From DATAFO01 sp046728015 (GTDB lineage: Bacteria; Actinomycetota; Thermoleophilia; Solirubrobacterales; 70-9): a stretch of DNA of 16,399 nucleotides. The position numbers were made by a program, and so were the translations under genes. The notes below the pieces were generated by a model. It did not search any database and was not told where the DNA came from. It saw nothing but the letters and a program-made list of their open reading frames with translations. This document shows, piece by piece, positions 1 to 6,797 of the stretch. The DNA lies in the NCBI GenBank assembly GCA_046728015.1, contig JBKPDQ010000012.1, positions 1 through 16,399 on the forward strand. Direction: 5' to 3'. Numbering within the stretch: position 1 is the first letter of the stretch; each line of letters opens with the position of its first letter.

Positions 1-1
1 C

Positions 2-154
2 GACCAAATCGCCGAACGGCTGTTCCTCTCACCGCTCACGGTCAAGACACATATCAACCGAGCGATGATGAAGCTCGCCGTCCGCGACCGCGCTCAACTC
101 GTCGTGCTCGCCTACCAGAGCGGCCTCGTCCGCCCCGGCGATCGCATCGACTAA
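2..154 (+). CDS. LuxR/NarL-type response regulator, C-terminal HTH (5' end outside window)
   Basis: Only the last 50 codons are present, ending at TAA 152-154. They encode most of a LuxR-type (GerE) helix-turn-helix: DQIAERLFLSPLTVKTHINR covers the scaffold and recognition helices, followed by the dimerisation helix (MMKLAVRDRAQLVVLAYQSG) and a short tail. Proteins with this ending are usually NarL/FixJ-type two-component response regulators that bind promoter DNA as dimers. The receiver domain, if present, lies left of the window, so the phosphorylation site cannot be checked. It is the first of the few plus-strand genes here and is separated from everything to its right by about 1 kb without intact genes. 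The HTH assignment is firm; the response-regulator class is inferred. Confidence 0.85.
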   Translation, partial: DQIAERLFLSPLTVKTHINRAMMKLAVRDRAQLVVLAYQSGLVRPGDRID

Positions 155-831
155 TCCTGGTGCGGGCGGCTCACTTGCCAATCACGCTTGATCGCGATGC
201 ATACGCCGCGGACGTGATCACATGCGCCGCCGGGAGCGGCCGCGGACTGGAGCCGACAGGTCGCGTCCCTGCTCCTCGCCAGAAGCAGGGCGGCGGTGGT
301 CCGTATCCATGGGACCCGGCCAGGACACCGCGTCGGTCTCCCGGCGGTCGCTCTCGCCCAGATGCAACCGCCCGAGTCCCGGTCCGCGGCGCGCCCGCTC
401 CGGACGACGACAAGGCACGCGTGGCGAGGCTGCTGCTTCTCGGCAAAGGAGCAGTCTCGGCGCACCGGTTCGAGCGTTCGCTCGCTGTTGAGATGGACGA
501 ATACGAGCAGCGGTGGCAATGCGTCGGTGGAGCGAAGCACCGCTGCTCCTTTGATGTGGCGGGCGATCCGAGGCGGCGGCCGTCGGCGAGTGGCTCGCGC
601 GGGCGTAGGTCCCGAGCCGCGGCGCGGATGCCCAGCCCCTTAGCGCCGCGGGCGGCCGCAAGGCCTGCGGAGCGTGCGTCGCGCCGACACACTTCCGACA
701 CACTTTCGATGTCCAAACAGGTCTACGGACGGGCAACGGCGCCCAGCGATGACCACGTTTCTTCGGCCGAAAGCCAAGGTTTCAAGCCGAGAAGCCCGTC
801 ATCGCACGGCGCGCTCCATGGCGGGAATAAG
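155..831. other. Gene-free stretch
   Basis: Several long open frames cross this stretch on both strands, but their translations are Arg/Pro/Ala/Ser-rich and show no recognisable domain or ribosome-binding site. I take them as products of high GC. A patch near 429-455 resembles the dispersed repeat found at 6968-7001, with shared pieces of the type GCTGCTGC..GCAAA.GGAGCA. The right end abuts the tRNA-Thr remnant. If an integrative element once lay here, its body would have been on this side, but no integrase remnant is recognisable. Confidence 0.5.
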
Positions 832-871
832 CCTTACCATGGAAGTGCTCTACCAACTGAGCTAAGAGGGC
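832..871 (-). pseudogene. tRNA-Thr(GGT) 5'-half remnant
   Basis: Read on the minus strand from 871, the sequence starts GCCCTCTTAGCTCAGTTGG and continues through a normal 7-base acceptor strand, D arm (GCTC...GAGC), the 5' anticodon strand CTTCC and the loop ATGGTAA with anticodon GGT. The match stops just after the loop. The expected GGAAG strand, variable loop, T arm and 3' acceptor strand are missing, and I could not find them further left. It is therefore half a tRNA-Thr and cannot fold. A break at the anticodon loop is typical of tyrosine-integrase crossover within a tRNA gene. A related half with anticodon CGT lies at 5634-5673. Confidence 0.8.
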
Positions 872-900
872 AAAAGACCTGCAAATCTGCCTCGCATCCG
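841..900 (-). repeat. Direct repeat, left copy (tRNA half plus 5' flank)
   Basis: Aligns without gaps to 5643-5702 with 55 of 60 bases identical. The match covers the D-arm side of the tRNA-Thr half and about 29 bases of its 5' flank (AAAAGACCTGCA and beyond). Conservation of the flank as well as the tRNA shows that the pair is a duplicated unit, not two independent tRNA genes. Confidence 0.85.
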
Positions 901-927
901 CGCCGGACACGAGGGTTCGCGAGCCGT

Positions 928-953
928 CCATACTGCCGTGATACTGCGCGCGG
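928..953 (+). repeat. ATACTGC double-repeat module, copy 1
   Basis: Matches 5484-5509 at 23 of 26 positions. Each copy contains two ATACTGC units spaced 12 bases apart (start to start). Paired short direct repeats beside an attachment site could be arm-type integrase binding sites, or the end of a lost integrase gene. Nothing in the sequence decides between these. Confidence 0.55.
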
Positions 954-1138
954 CGCGAAAATCGACACCGCGCAAGCCCCGGCGGGGGACGACGCGCGAC
1001 TCGGAGAGCGGGTCCATCGCGGCCCAGTGAAGAGGCCGCCGATGCGCGGGCGTCGCGCGGCGGGAGACGCCCTTGCAGTTCCTGATCCTCACCGTTCGGC
1101 ACGCGCGCAGGTGGCATGCGCGCCGGAGGCTGTGGCCT

Positions 1139-1170
1139 TGGATCGTGCTCGGCGCTCGTGCCACGATCCA
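1139..1170 (-). other. Hairpin downstream of the regulator fragment
   Basis: Perfect 9-bp inverted repeat TGGATCGTG / CACGATCCA with a 14-base loop, about 75 bases beyond the stop of the minus-strand regulator fragment. It could act as a factor-assisted or intrinsic terminator, but no T-run follows in either direction. Confidence 0.35.
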
Positions 1171-1244
1171 GGCAGCCACCGGGCGTTCTGGTGGTTCTCG
1201 CGGTCACGGAATTGCGGATACGGGAGCGGCGTCGTTGGAGGAGG

Positions 1245-1673
1245 TCACGGCGGGAGTCTTGAGCGCGCGGCCAACCGCGCGCGACGTGCCGCGTGTCCGC
1301 GCGCAGTCCATTCACCGCGTGGCCGCCGCGGGATCCCCGCACGGTCCATCTCGGCGACCACCGCCGACAACGCCACGTCCAGCTCACGGGCGAGGTCCTC
1401 GACGCGGCCGCCATTGGCCGCGTATCGGTGGCGCAGGTACGTGGCGAGGTCCTGGTAGCCGAGCTCCCTCGCGCGCAGCTCGCGCTGAGCGCGAAACGCT
1501 TCGGCGCGCCGCCGTCCGAGCTCGCGGCCCTGACGGCGCCGGAGCTGCAACAGCTGCGTTCGTACGAGCTCGCGGCTCAACACCGCCGTGCCAGCGGCCG
1601 GCAGCTCACCCGAGCGAGCGCGCTCGACGCCGGCGAATCGAGCAGCAGCGGCGTCGCTGCTGCTCGTTCGCAA
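1245..1673 (-). pseudogene. Ros/MucR-like regulator fragment (copy 1, zinc finger lost)
   Basis: The reading frame of up to 142 codons matches the C-terminal two thirds of the regulator at 5790-6450 from GVERARSGELPAAG onward. It has an Arg-rich helical linker, then DLATYLRHRY and a probable helix-turn-helix (RVEDLARELDVALSAVVAEM). The Ros/MucR zinc-finger part is absent because csrA lies directly upstream, so the gene is 5'-truncated. The only starts available are weak (TTG at 1673, or ATT at 1703), with no clear ribosome-binding site. Near the 3' end, copy 2 has one extra base. In copy 1 the frame therefore misses the ancestral stop and runs on to TGA at 1245. I call it a relic; a short expressed DNA-binding protein is possible but unlikely. 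Confidence 0.65.
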
Positions 1674-1698
1674 TGGGAGCAGCGGGACGTCCGTCGTG

Positions 1699-1929
1699 TC
1701 AATCGCTACTCAGGCGCTTGAGCGCTTCATTGACCTCCGCACGCGCCGACGTGTCGGTCGCGAGGTGTTGCTGCCGGATCTCGAGGTAGATCTCCTTGCG
1801 GAAGACGGGGATGTCCCGCGGGGCTTGAATGCCGATCCTGACCTTTTCGCCCGTGGTCGAGAGCACGAAGACCTCGATGTCGTCGCCGATCATGATCGAC
1901 TGGTTGGATTTTCTCGTAAGCACGAGCAT
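1699..1929 (-). CDS. csrA: CsrA family carbon storage/translational regulator
   Basis: A 76-residue CsrA. The family is a homodimeric RNA-binding protein that binds GGA motifs in mRNA leaders and alters translation or stability; in flagellated bacteria FliW often antagonises it. Visible signature: MLVLTRK at the N terminus with Arg6, the GEKVRIGI core, APRDIPV and RKEIY with Arg44, the two RNA-contact arginines of the family. The C-terminal tail (about residues 56-76) is slightly longer than in the usual 55-65 residue members and looks helical. ATG start at 1929; a weak GGATAA lies about 10 bases upstream. It begins 15 bases after the ATPase stop, so the two are probably co-transcribed. No flagellar gene or fliW is in the window. 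Possible targets are unknown. Confidence 0.95.
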   Translation of the reverse strand: MLVLTRKSNQSIMIGDDIEVFVLSTTGEKVRIGIQAPRDIPVFRKEIYLEIRQQHLATDTSARAEVNEALKRLSSD

Positions 1930-1944
1930 CGGCTGTTATCCGTG

Positions 1945-4836
1945 TCAGTCGCTACCCGCGCGGGCGGCGATGCCGGCCATCCCCAGGCGGCGAGCGGTGA
2001 CGCTGGCCTGGCGCAGAAGCCGGCGCGCATGTGGACGCTCGGCGCGTGTGCCGTGTAGCAGGAGCTCTCCATGGTCACAACGCGTGCGGGCCAGCAGCGG
2101 CGCAGCGCCCAATGCGGCATGCCGTGCCACGGCCGCTTCGAAGTGGGCGCGCGCGCGGTCGTGCCAGCCGGCGACGGCCGCCGTGCGCCCGAGCAGGCGG
2201 TGCACGGAGCCGGCGTTGCCCGTGAAGCTCCACTGAGCGAGGCGGTCTGCGTAGGGCTCAAGCTCGGCGTACAGCTGCGCGCCGCCGTCGGGGTCGCCGA
2301 GTCGGGCGGCTGACTCGGCCAGCGAGCCCATGGCAGTGAGCCAGAGCATGGTCCGGGGGATCGTCGCCATCCCGCCGCCGAGTGCTCTCGCGTACGCGGC
2401 CTGGGCGTGCGTCCGGTCGCCGGCATCGAGATATGCGAGCGGCAGGAGGCTGCGCCACGCGGACGCGGCGGGCTCCGCGTCGGCGAGCCGCTTGATCTCC
2501 GGCAAGAGCTCGTGCAGGCGACCCTGCTCGCGCCTCAGGGCGACCAACTGGGCGGTGAAGTGCGCTTGTGCGTCGGGGGCTCCGGCGTGTTCGGCCAAGC
2601 GGACGGACTCGCGGGCGATGCGCTCGGCCTCGTCGAAGCGACCGGCGAGCCCCGCCCACACGCAGCGCCAGGCCAGCGATGAGTGACGGTAGAGCGGCTG
2701 TTGGAGCTCGTCGGCGAGTAGTTCGAGCTCGGCGTGCCGGCGCTGCGCCTCCTCCAGTTCGCCCGCTTCGGCGAGGTCGTAGAGCAGCCAGTGGCGTCCC
2801 AGCGCCCCCAGCTCGCGCGCTCCCAGCTCGCCGGTCAGGGCCAGCGCCTGCTCGCCGACCCGGCGGCGCTCGTGCGTATGCTCGGCGTGCAAGAGCGCCG
2901 CGTGGCGCCCCATGAGCGCGGCCGCCAGCGCGCCTGCCTCGCCGAGCCGTCGCGCCATGCCGACCGCCTCGGCGGCCAACTCGCTGGCTCGCTCTGGCGG
3001 GGGTGCGAAGACGAGATTCTCCGCCAGGCGCGCAAGGACGCGCACGCGCAGCACGCTGTCTCCCGGCTCGAGTGCTCTAAGGGCCTCCTCGAGCAGCTCG
3101 ATGTAGGCCTCGTCGATGGCGCCCGGGGCGTAGAACCGTCCGCCCGCGCCCAGCGCCGCCCGTGCCAGCCGGCCGGGCGAGGCGAGCCGGCGGGCGAGCT
3201 CGACCGCCTCCACGAATGTCGAGCGCGGGTCGGGCTCGCTGGCTTGCCAGCGAGCCGCCCCGAGCGCCAGCAGCACATCGCAGCGCGCGGCGGCGTCATC
3301 GCGGTTAACGATCTCCAATGCGGCGAGCGCCCGCTCGTAGTGCGCGGCCGCGTCCTCGTAGGCGTGGGCCGCCTGGCTCGCCTTGGCCGCCTCCAGGCTG
3401 TACACGATCGCCTTCGCCGCTCCACCGACCTCTCGCGCCTGGAAGTAGTGATGTGCCAGCTCGGCCGGATGCACCCGCAACGGCGTTGCCTCCAGAGCCA
3501 CCTCCAGAGCCACCGCCACGCGCCGATGTAGGCGCAACCTGCGGCTCGCGATCGGGCGCTCGTAGAGAGTCTGGCGCACGAGCGCGTGGGTGAACGAGAA
3601 GCGGTCGACCTCATCGGGATCCTCGAGGATCAGCCGCGCCGCCACCGCGGCCTCGAGCGACGCGATGAGGTCGTCCTGACTCTGATCGGTGGCGACCGCC
3701 TGTAGCGAGTCGAGACGAAAATCGATCCCCAGCACGGCAGCCAGCGTCAATGTCTCGAGTGTCGCGGGCGCCAACCGATCCAGGCGCCGGCCGATGACGT
3801 CCTTGACGCTCTCCGGCACCGCTACGGGCGTGGTGGGCGCCGCGACCGGGCTGTGCAGCAGCTCCTCGATAAAGAACGGGTTGCCGCCGGTTTGGTCGAA
3901 CAGCCGCTGCACCAATGCGCTGTCCAGGGCCCCGCGGCCGCGGTGGGCGGCTGCGAGCTCGGCCGTTTCTGAGGGGCCCAAGCCAACGAGGCGGATCGTC
4001 TCCATGCCAGCCTCCCGTCGGAGGTCGGCGAGCACGCGAGCCAGTGGGCCGGCAGCATCCGCCTCCAGGTCCCTGTAGGTCGCGATGACGAGCAAAGGCG
4101 ATCCTGCGCCGCGGCGCAGCAGCTGCCGAAGCAACAGCAAGGTCGGGACATCGGCCCAGTGGAGGTCCTCCAGGACGAGCAGCAGCCGCTGAGACTCGGC
4201 GGCGTGCAGCAGCAGCCGCACGACGGCATCGAAGAGCTCGTGCCGCGAGCGCTCGCGCTGGTCCCGACCGCGAACCATGGTCGGAGCAGCGGAGGGACCC
4301 AGCTCGGGGATCAGGCTCGCCAACTCCTCGGCCGCGGCGGCGGGAAGCCGCGTCTCGTCCGCCAACCTGGGACGGTGCGCTGCGTAGTGCCGCAGTGCCT
4401 CCACGAACGGTTGATAAGGCGAGACGCTCTCCTCGTCGGCACGGCCATAGAGCACGACCCCGCCCTCGGCATGCGCATGTGCGGCGACCCGCGCCGCCAA
4501 CCGCGTCTTGCCGATGCCCGGCTCGCCGACCAGCGCCACCACGCCGCCCTGGTTGCGCGCGACCCCATCCCAGAGCACACGCACACGCTGCAGCGGTGCC
4601 GCGCGGCCGACAAACGGCCCCGGCTCGAGCCGCGCCAGCACCGCGGGCAGCGGCACCCGGGGCTGAGGCTGGCGCGAGGCATGGCGAACCGACTCTCCGC
4701 CGCGAACTAGAAGGCCGTTCGGTCCCACGTCGAACTCAGCCTCCCCCTCAGCCGCTTGATCGCGCTCGCGCTCGCGGAGGTTACGCACTCGTCGACCTCG
4801 CGCTGCGAGATGCGGTCCCTCATCGCCACTCGACAC
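1945..4836 (-). CDS. Large AAA/STAND-type regulatory ATPase with TPR-like C-terminal half
   Basis: A 963-residue cytoplasmic protein of the kind found in LAL/adenylate-cyclase-associated regulators. The ATPase domain (about 75-380) opens with PFVGR at 74-78, Walker A GEPGIGKT at 104-111, Walker B LLLVLEDLHWAD at 218-229, an ATYRD element near 252, and FDQTGGNPFFIEELL typical of the family. From about 400 to the end it is Ala/Leu/Arg-rich helical repeat, TPR-like, probably for ligand or protein sensing. Related proteins usually carry an output module: an N-terminal cyclase or winged helix, or a C-terminal LuxR HTH. None is recognisable here: residues 1-60 are charged and anonymous, and the protein ends ARAGSD. 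It may be a truncated regulator or act through a partner. Start GTG 4836 overlaps the divergent DUF5995 gene; GTG at 4728 is an alternative. csrA follows after 15 bases. Confidence 0.88.
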   Translation of the reverse strand: MSSGDEGPHLAARGRRVRNLRERERDQAAEGEAEFDVGPNGLLVRGGESVRHASRQPQPRVPLPAVLARLEPGPFVGRAAPLQRVRVLWDGVARNQGGVVALVGEPGIGKTRLAARVAAHAHAEGGVVLYGRADEESVSPYQPFVEALRHYAAHRPRLADETRLPAAAAEELASLIPELGPSAAPTMVRGRDQRERSRHELFDAVVRLLLHAAESQRLLLVLEDLHWADVPTLLLLRQLLRRGAGSPLLVIATYRDLEADAAGPLARVLADLRREAGMETIRLVGLGPSETAELAAAHRGRGALDSALVQRLFDQTGGNPFFIEELLHSPVAAPTTPVAVPESVKDVIGRRLDRLAPATLETLTLAAVLGIDFRLDSLQAVATDQSQDDLIASLEAAVAARLILEDPDEVDRFSFTHALVRQTLYERPIASRRLRLHRRVAVALEVALEATPLRVHPAELAHHYFQAREVGGAAKAIVYSLEAAKASQAAHAYEDAAAHYERALAALEIVNRDDAAARCDVLLALGAARWQASEPDPRSTFVEAVELARRLASPGRLARAALGAGGRFYAPGAIDEAYIELLEEALRALEPGDSVLRVRVLARLAENLVFAPPPERASELAAEAVGMARRLGEAGALAAALMGRHAALLHAEHTHERRRVGEQALALTGELGARELGALGRHWLLYDLAEAGELEEAQRRHAELELLADELQQPLYRHSSLAWRCVWAGLAGRFDEAERIARESVRLAEHAGAPDAQAHFTAQLVALRREQGRLHELLPEIKRLADAEPAASAWRSLLPLAYLDAGDRTHAQAAYARALGGGMATIPRTMLWLTAMGSLAESAARLGDPDGGAQLYAELEPYADRLAQWSFTGNAGSVHRLLGRTAAVAGWHDRARAHFEAAVARHAALGAAPLLARTRCDHGELLLHGTRAERPHARRLLRQASVTARRLGMAGIAARAGSD

Positions 4837-5202
4837 TCGGGCTACCCACCTCGCGTCAGTCTGTTACTCGCGGGCTTGCTGCTGCGCGCCCACCGCGCCG
4901 CGCGCGCCGACGACCTTCCATACCTCGGTTGGACCGACTCGCTGCCGGGCCTGACGACGCAGTTCGTACCCGCCAGCGAAAACCACTGCACGGTCGGACG
5001 CGCGCGCCGCGTCGACGCGGTAATCCGCGAGAGGCGCCGCCACTTCGACCCGCTAGCGGCCTCCTGTGACCACGACAGCATCTTCGCGCTGGCCTACCTG
5101 CGCACCACCGACCAGTACCGGCGCACGATCGAGGACCCGACCTTCTTCCAGGACACCGCGCTAGTCAATCACGAGGACGCCATCTTCGCCGGCTACTGCT
5201 GA
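4810..5202 (+). pseudogene. DUF5995 family secreted protein, 3'-truncated
   Basis: An N-terminal hydrophobic segment (SLLLAGLLL, followed by AARADDLPYLGW) looks like a signal peptide with cleavage near ARA-DD. The rest matches DUF5995: RRVDAVIRERRRHFDPLA, then CDHDSIFALAYLRTT, YRRTIEDPTFFQDTAL and VNHEDAIFAGY. In the family this is followed by roughly 100 more residues (a tyrosine/Asp-rich helix and a final MNAHI..DLPF region). Here the frame ends abruptly at TGA 5200-5202, just after the His/Asp motif, and no continuation appears in the other frames. The most likely start is ATG 4810, overlapping the divergent ATPase start; ATG 4756 is also open. Function of the family is unknown. I call it a broken gene cut by a rearrangement near 5200. 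Confidence 0.75.
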
Positions 5203-5633
5203 CATGCGGCAAAGTGCGCAATCCCGCGCGAAGCGTGTTGCGGTCGAACTCGCTGCAAAAGCGCCAATTCCGAGGGACACGGGCTCCATGGTAAGGAAGC
5301 CGTCGTGAGCTGGACGCGCGCCGATGCGCGAGCTCGAGGCGTTCTCCGTGTCGCGCCAGGATCTCACGAGGACCGCCGATTCTGAGCGGACAACCAACAC
5401 GACCGGGTCTCCACGTCGCTGCCATCGAGTTCGACCGGAGTGGCGGCGCCTCGCGTCTCCCTGTCCCCCGCCAGCGGTGCCGCCCATACTGCGCTGATAC
5501 TGCACGCGGGGGCGAGAAACGCCGAAAGCCGGTCGCAGACGACGAGCCGGCAGCGAGCCTATCGAGCACGGAAACCGCTGCAAACGCCCACAAGATGTGC
5601 GTCTTGTTGGCGTGGCCGCGCGGACGCGGATCC
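5203..5633. other. Gene-free stretch between the DUF5995 remnant and the second tRNA half
   Basis: No convincing coding frame. It contains CCATGGTAAGGAAG at 5286-5299, which equals the anticodon loop plus 3' anticodon strand of a tRNA-Thr(GGT), but on the opposite strand to the two tRNA halves. It also contains the second ATACTGC module (5484-5509). The rest shows no recognised feature. Confidence 0.5.
5484..5509 (+). repeat. ATACTGC double-repeat module, copy 2
   Basis: Copy of the module at 928-953 (23 of 26 bases identical), again with two ATACTGC units 12 bases apart. It lies on the opposite side of its tRNA half compared with copy 1, so the two modules have been shuffled relative to the tRNA. 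Confidence 0.55.
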
Positions 5634-5673
5634 TCTTACGAGGGAAGTGCTCTACCCACTGAGCTAAGAGGGC
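5634..5673 (-). pseudogene. tRNA-Thr(CGT) 5'-half remnant
   Basis: On the minus strand from 5673: GCCCTCTTAGCTCAGTGGG, the D-arm closing GAGC, the anticodon strand CTTCC and the loop CTCGTAA with anticodon CGT. The next bases (GAGGATCC) do not restore the CTTCC/GGAAG stem, and no T arm or 3' acceptor strand follows. It is therefore a second half-tRNA broken at the anticodon arm, nearly identical to 832-871 in the acceptor and D-arm side but with a different threonine anticodon. Confidence 0.78.
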
Positions 5674-5702
5674 AAAAGACCTGCAGATCCGCCTCGCGTC
5701 TG
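5643..5702 (-). repeat. Direct repeat, right copy (tRNA half plus 5' flank)
   Basis: Partner of 841-900 (55 of 60 identical, same orientation). The two copies bracket a 4.8-kb interval holding the copy-1 regulator fragment, csrA, the ATPase and the DUF5995 remnant. Confidence 0.85.
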
Positions 5703-5737
5703 AATCGCGCTTGCCGGGATCGGCGCTGAAACAGCGA

Positions 5738-5757
5738 GTGGCAACGAAAGTGGCAAC
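5738..5757 (+). repeat. Tandem GTGGCAAC pair
   Basis: GTGGCAAC occurs at 5738-5745 and again at 5750-5757, a 12-base period and so about one helical turn. It lies between the tRNA half and the regulator pseudogene. This arrangement would suit arm-type integrase or excisionase binding sites. The left module has no equivalent pair that I can see. Confidence 0.45.
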
Positions 5758-5789
5758 TTGCCGATCCTCGCGGGCGAGTAGACGCGACC

Positions 5790-6450
5790 TCAGGCGCGGC
5801 CAAGCCGCGCGCGACGCGCCGCGTATCCGCGCGCGGTCCGTTCACCGCGCGGCCGCCGTGGGATCCCCGCGCGGTCCATCTCGGCCACCACGGCCGACAG
5901 CGCCACGTCGAGTTCGCGGGCGAGGTCTTCGACGCGGGCGCCGTCCGCCGTGTATCGCTGGCGCAGGTACGTGGCCAGGTCCGGCTAGCCGAGCGCTCGA
6001 GCCCGCAGCTCGCGCTCAGCGCGGAACGACTCCGCGCGTCGGCGTCCGAGCTCGCGGCCCTGACGGCGACGGAGCTCCATCAGCTGCGGCCGCGCCAGCT
6101 CGCGGCTCATCACCGCCGTGCCGGCGGCCGGCAGCTCACCCGAGCGAGCGCGCTCGACGCCGATGGCCAGAGCGGCCCGCACGCGCGGGTCACGATCGAG
6201 CAGCGCTCGCGCGATCGCGGCGTGCCGCTCCGAGACCGATGGAGTCGCCAGCGCACGTCGCGGACTGAGGCCGATGGCCAGCCGGTACTCGTCAGCCGTC
6301 CACCCGTGGCGGAGCAGATGCGGGCCTAGGGCCCGGTACCACCTGCCGCACAGATGGCACCTGCACAAGGTCGGCGACCGGGTCGTACGGCAGCTCGCCG
6401 CGCGGTGCGTAGAGCGCCGTCCCGTCCTCGAGTGTGGCCGCGGAGCGCAT
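5790..6450 (-). pseudogene. Ros/MucR-like zinc-finger regulator (copy 2), frameshift plus nonsense
   Basis: From ATG 6450 the frame reads MRSAATLEDGTALYAPRGEL and on to PYDPVADLVQ. One extra G (near 6360) then moves the coding to the next frame, which continues CHLCGRWYRALGPHLLRHGW: a Ros-type finger, C-x2-C-x9-H-x3-H. After an Arg-rich linker (RRRQGRELGRRRAESF) an in-frame TAG at 5985-5987 replaces the tyrosine codon of copy 1. Beyond it the frame stays open through DLATYLRQRY and a predicted HTH to TGA at 5790-5792. Restoring both lesions gives about 220 residues. Ros/MucR proteins are DNA-binding regulators; this variant with an added C-terminal HTH sits where an integrase or control gene would lie beside a tRNA att site. 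The upstream winged-helix-like gene ends 36 bases before its start, so the two were probably one operon. Confidence 0.75.
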
Positions 6451-6486
6451 CAGCGATGCCGTGAAACCTACAGCGCGTGATCGCGC

Positions 6487-6719
6487 TCACTCGGCAGTCG
6501 ACGGCGGTCCGAGCACGGCGAACCGCACCGCCGCGCGCGACACGCCAACGCGATCACCCAGCTGCGTCGCGAGCCCGTCATCAACCAGCACCCTCAACGC
6601 CTCGCGCACGCGAGGGACATCCGTGAGCTGCCGGGCCAACTCGTCGATGCCGATCAGCCGCGGATGCGCGTCCAAGAGCGCACCGAGACGAGCCGTTGCG
6701 AAGCGTCGTGGTCAGTCAT
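6487..6719 (-). pseudogene. Small winged-helix-like DNA-binding protein, probably frameshifted
   Basis: The clear part is LLDAHPRLIGIDELARQL, then DVPRVREALRVLVDDGLA and RVGVSRAAVRFAVLG. It resembles a short wHTH in which an ordered pair of helices is followed by a wing. ATG 6719, 14 bases from the SOS palindrome, starts MTDHDASQRLVSVRSW in another frame. Adding one base near 6680 joins QRLVSV smoothly to ALLDAHPRL, so I infer a 1-base deletion. If expression persists, it must use TTG 6675 (62 residues). It lies directly upstream of the Ros/MucR-like pseudogene, in the same orientation. Role not known; a regulator of the element is plausible. Confidence 0.55.
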
Positions 6720-6732
6720 ACCCGAACCATAT

Positions 6733-6748
6733 ACGAACGTATGTTCGT
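6733..6748 (-). promoter_or_regulatory. LexA-type SOS box
   Basis: ACGAACGTATGTTCGT has perfect 6-base arms. Its inner 14 bases fit the Gram-positive/actinobacterial LexA consensus CGAACRNRYGTTCG at every position. It sits 14 bases upstream of the ATG of the small minus-strand winged-helix-like gene, where a bound repressor would block transcription initiation. No lexA or recA is in the window. The palindrome could instead be the operator of an element-encoded repressor. Confidence 0.65.
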
Positions 6749-6797
6749 GGTCGAAGGTGAGGCGTTCTCAGCCGGCAGCGCTGCTGCTCAGCCATGG

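Noticed and set aside
832..871. Intron-split functional tRNA-Thr
   Set aside because: A group I intron in the anticodon loop would leave a 3' half further left; no T-arm or acceptor complement is found between 155 and 831.
160..1458. Long plus-strand open frame (432 codons)
   Set aside because: Arg/Pro/Ser-rich throughout, crosses the tRNA remnant and the antisense of a regulator fragment; no domain and no ribosome-binding site. A high-GC artefact.
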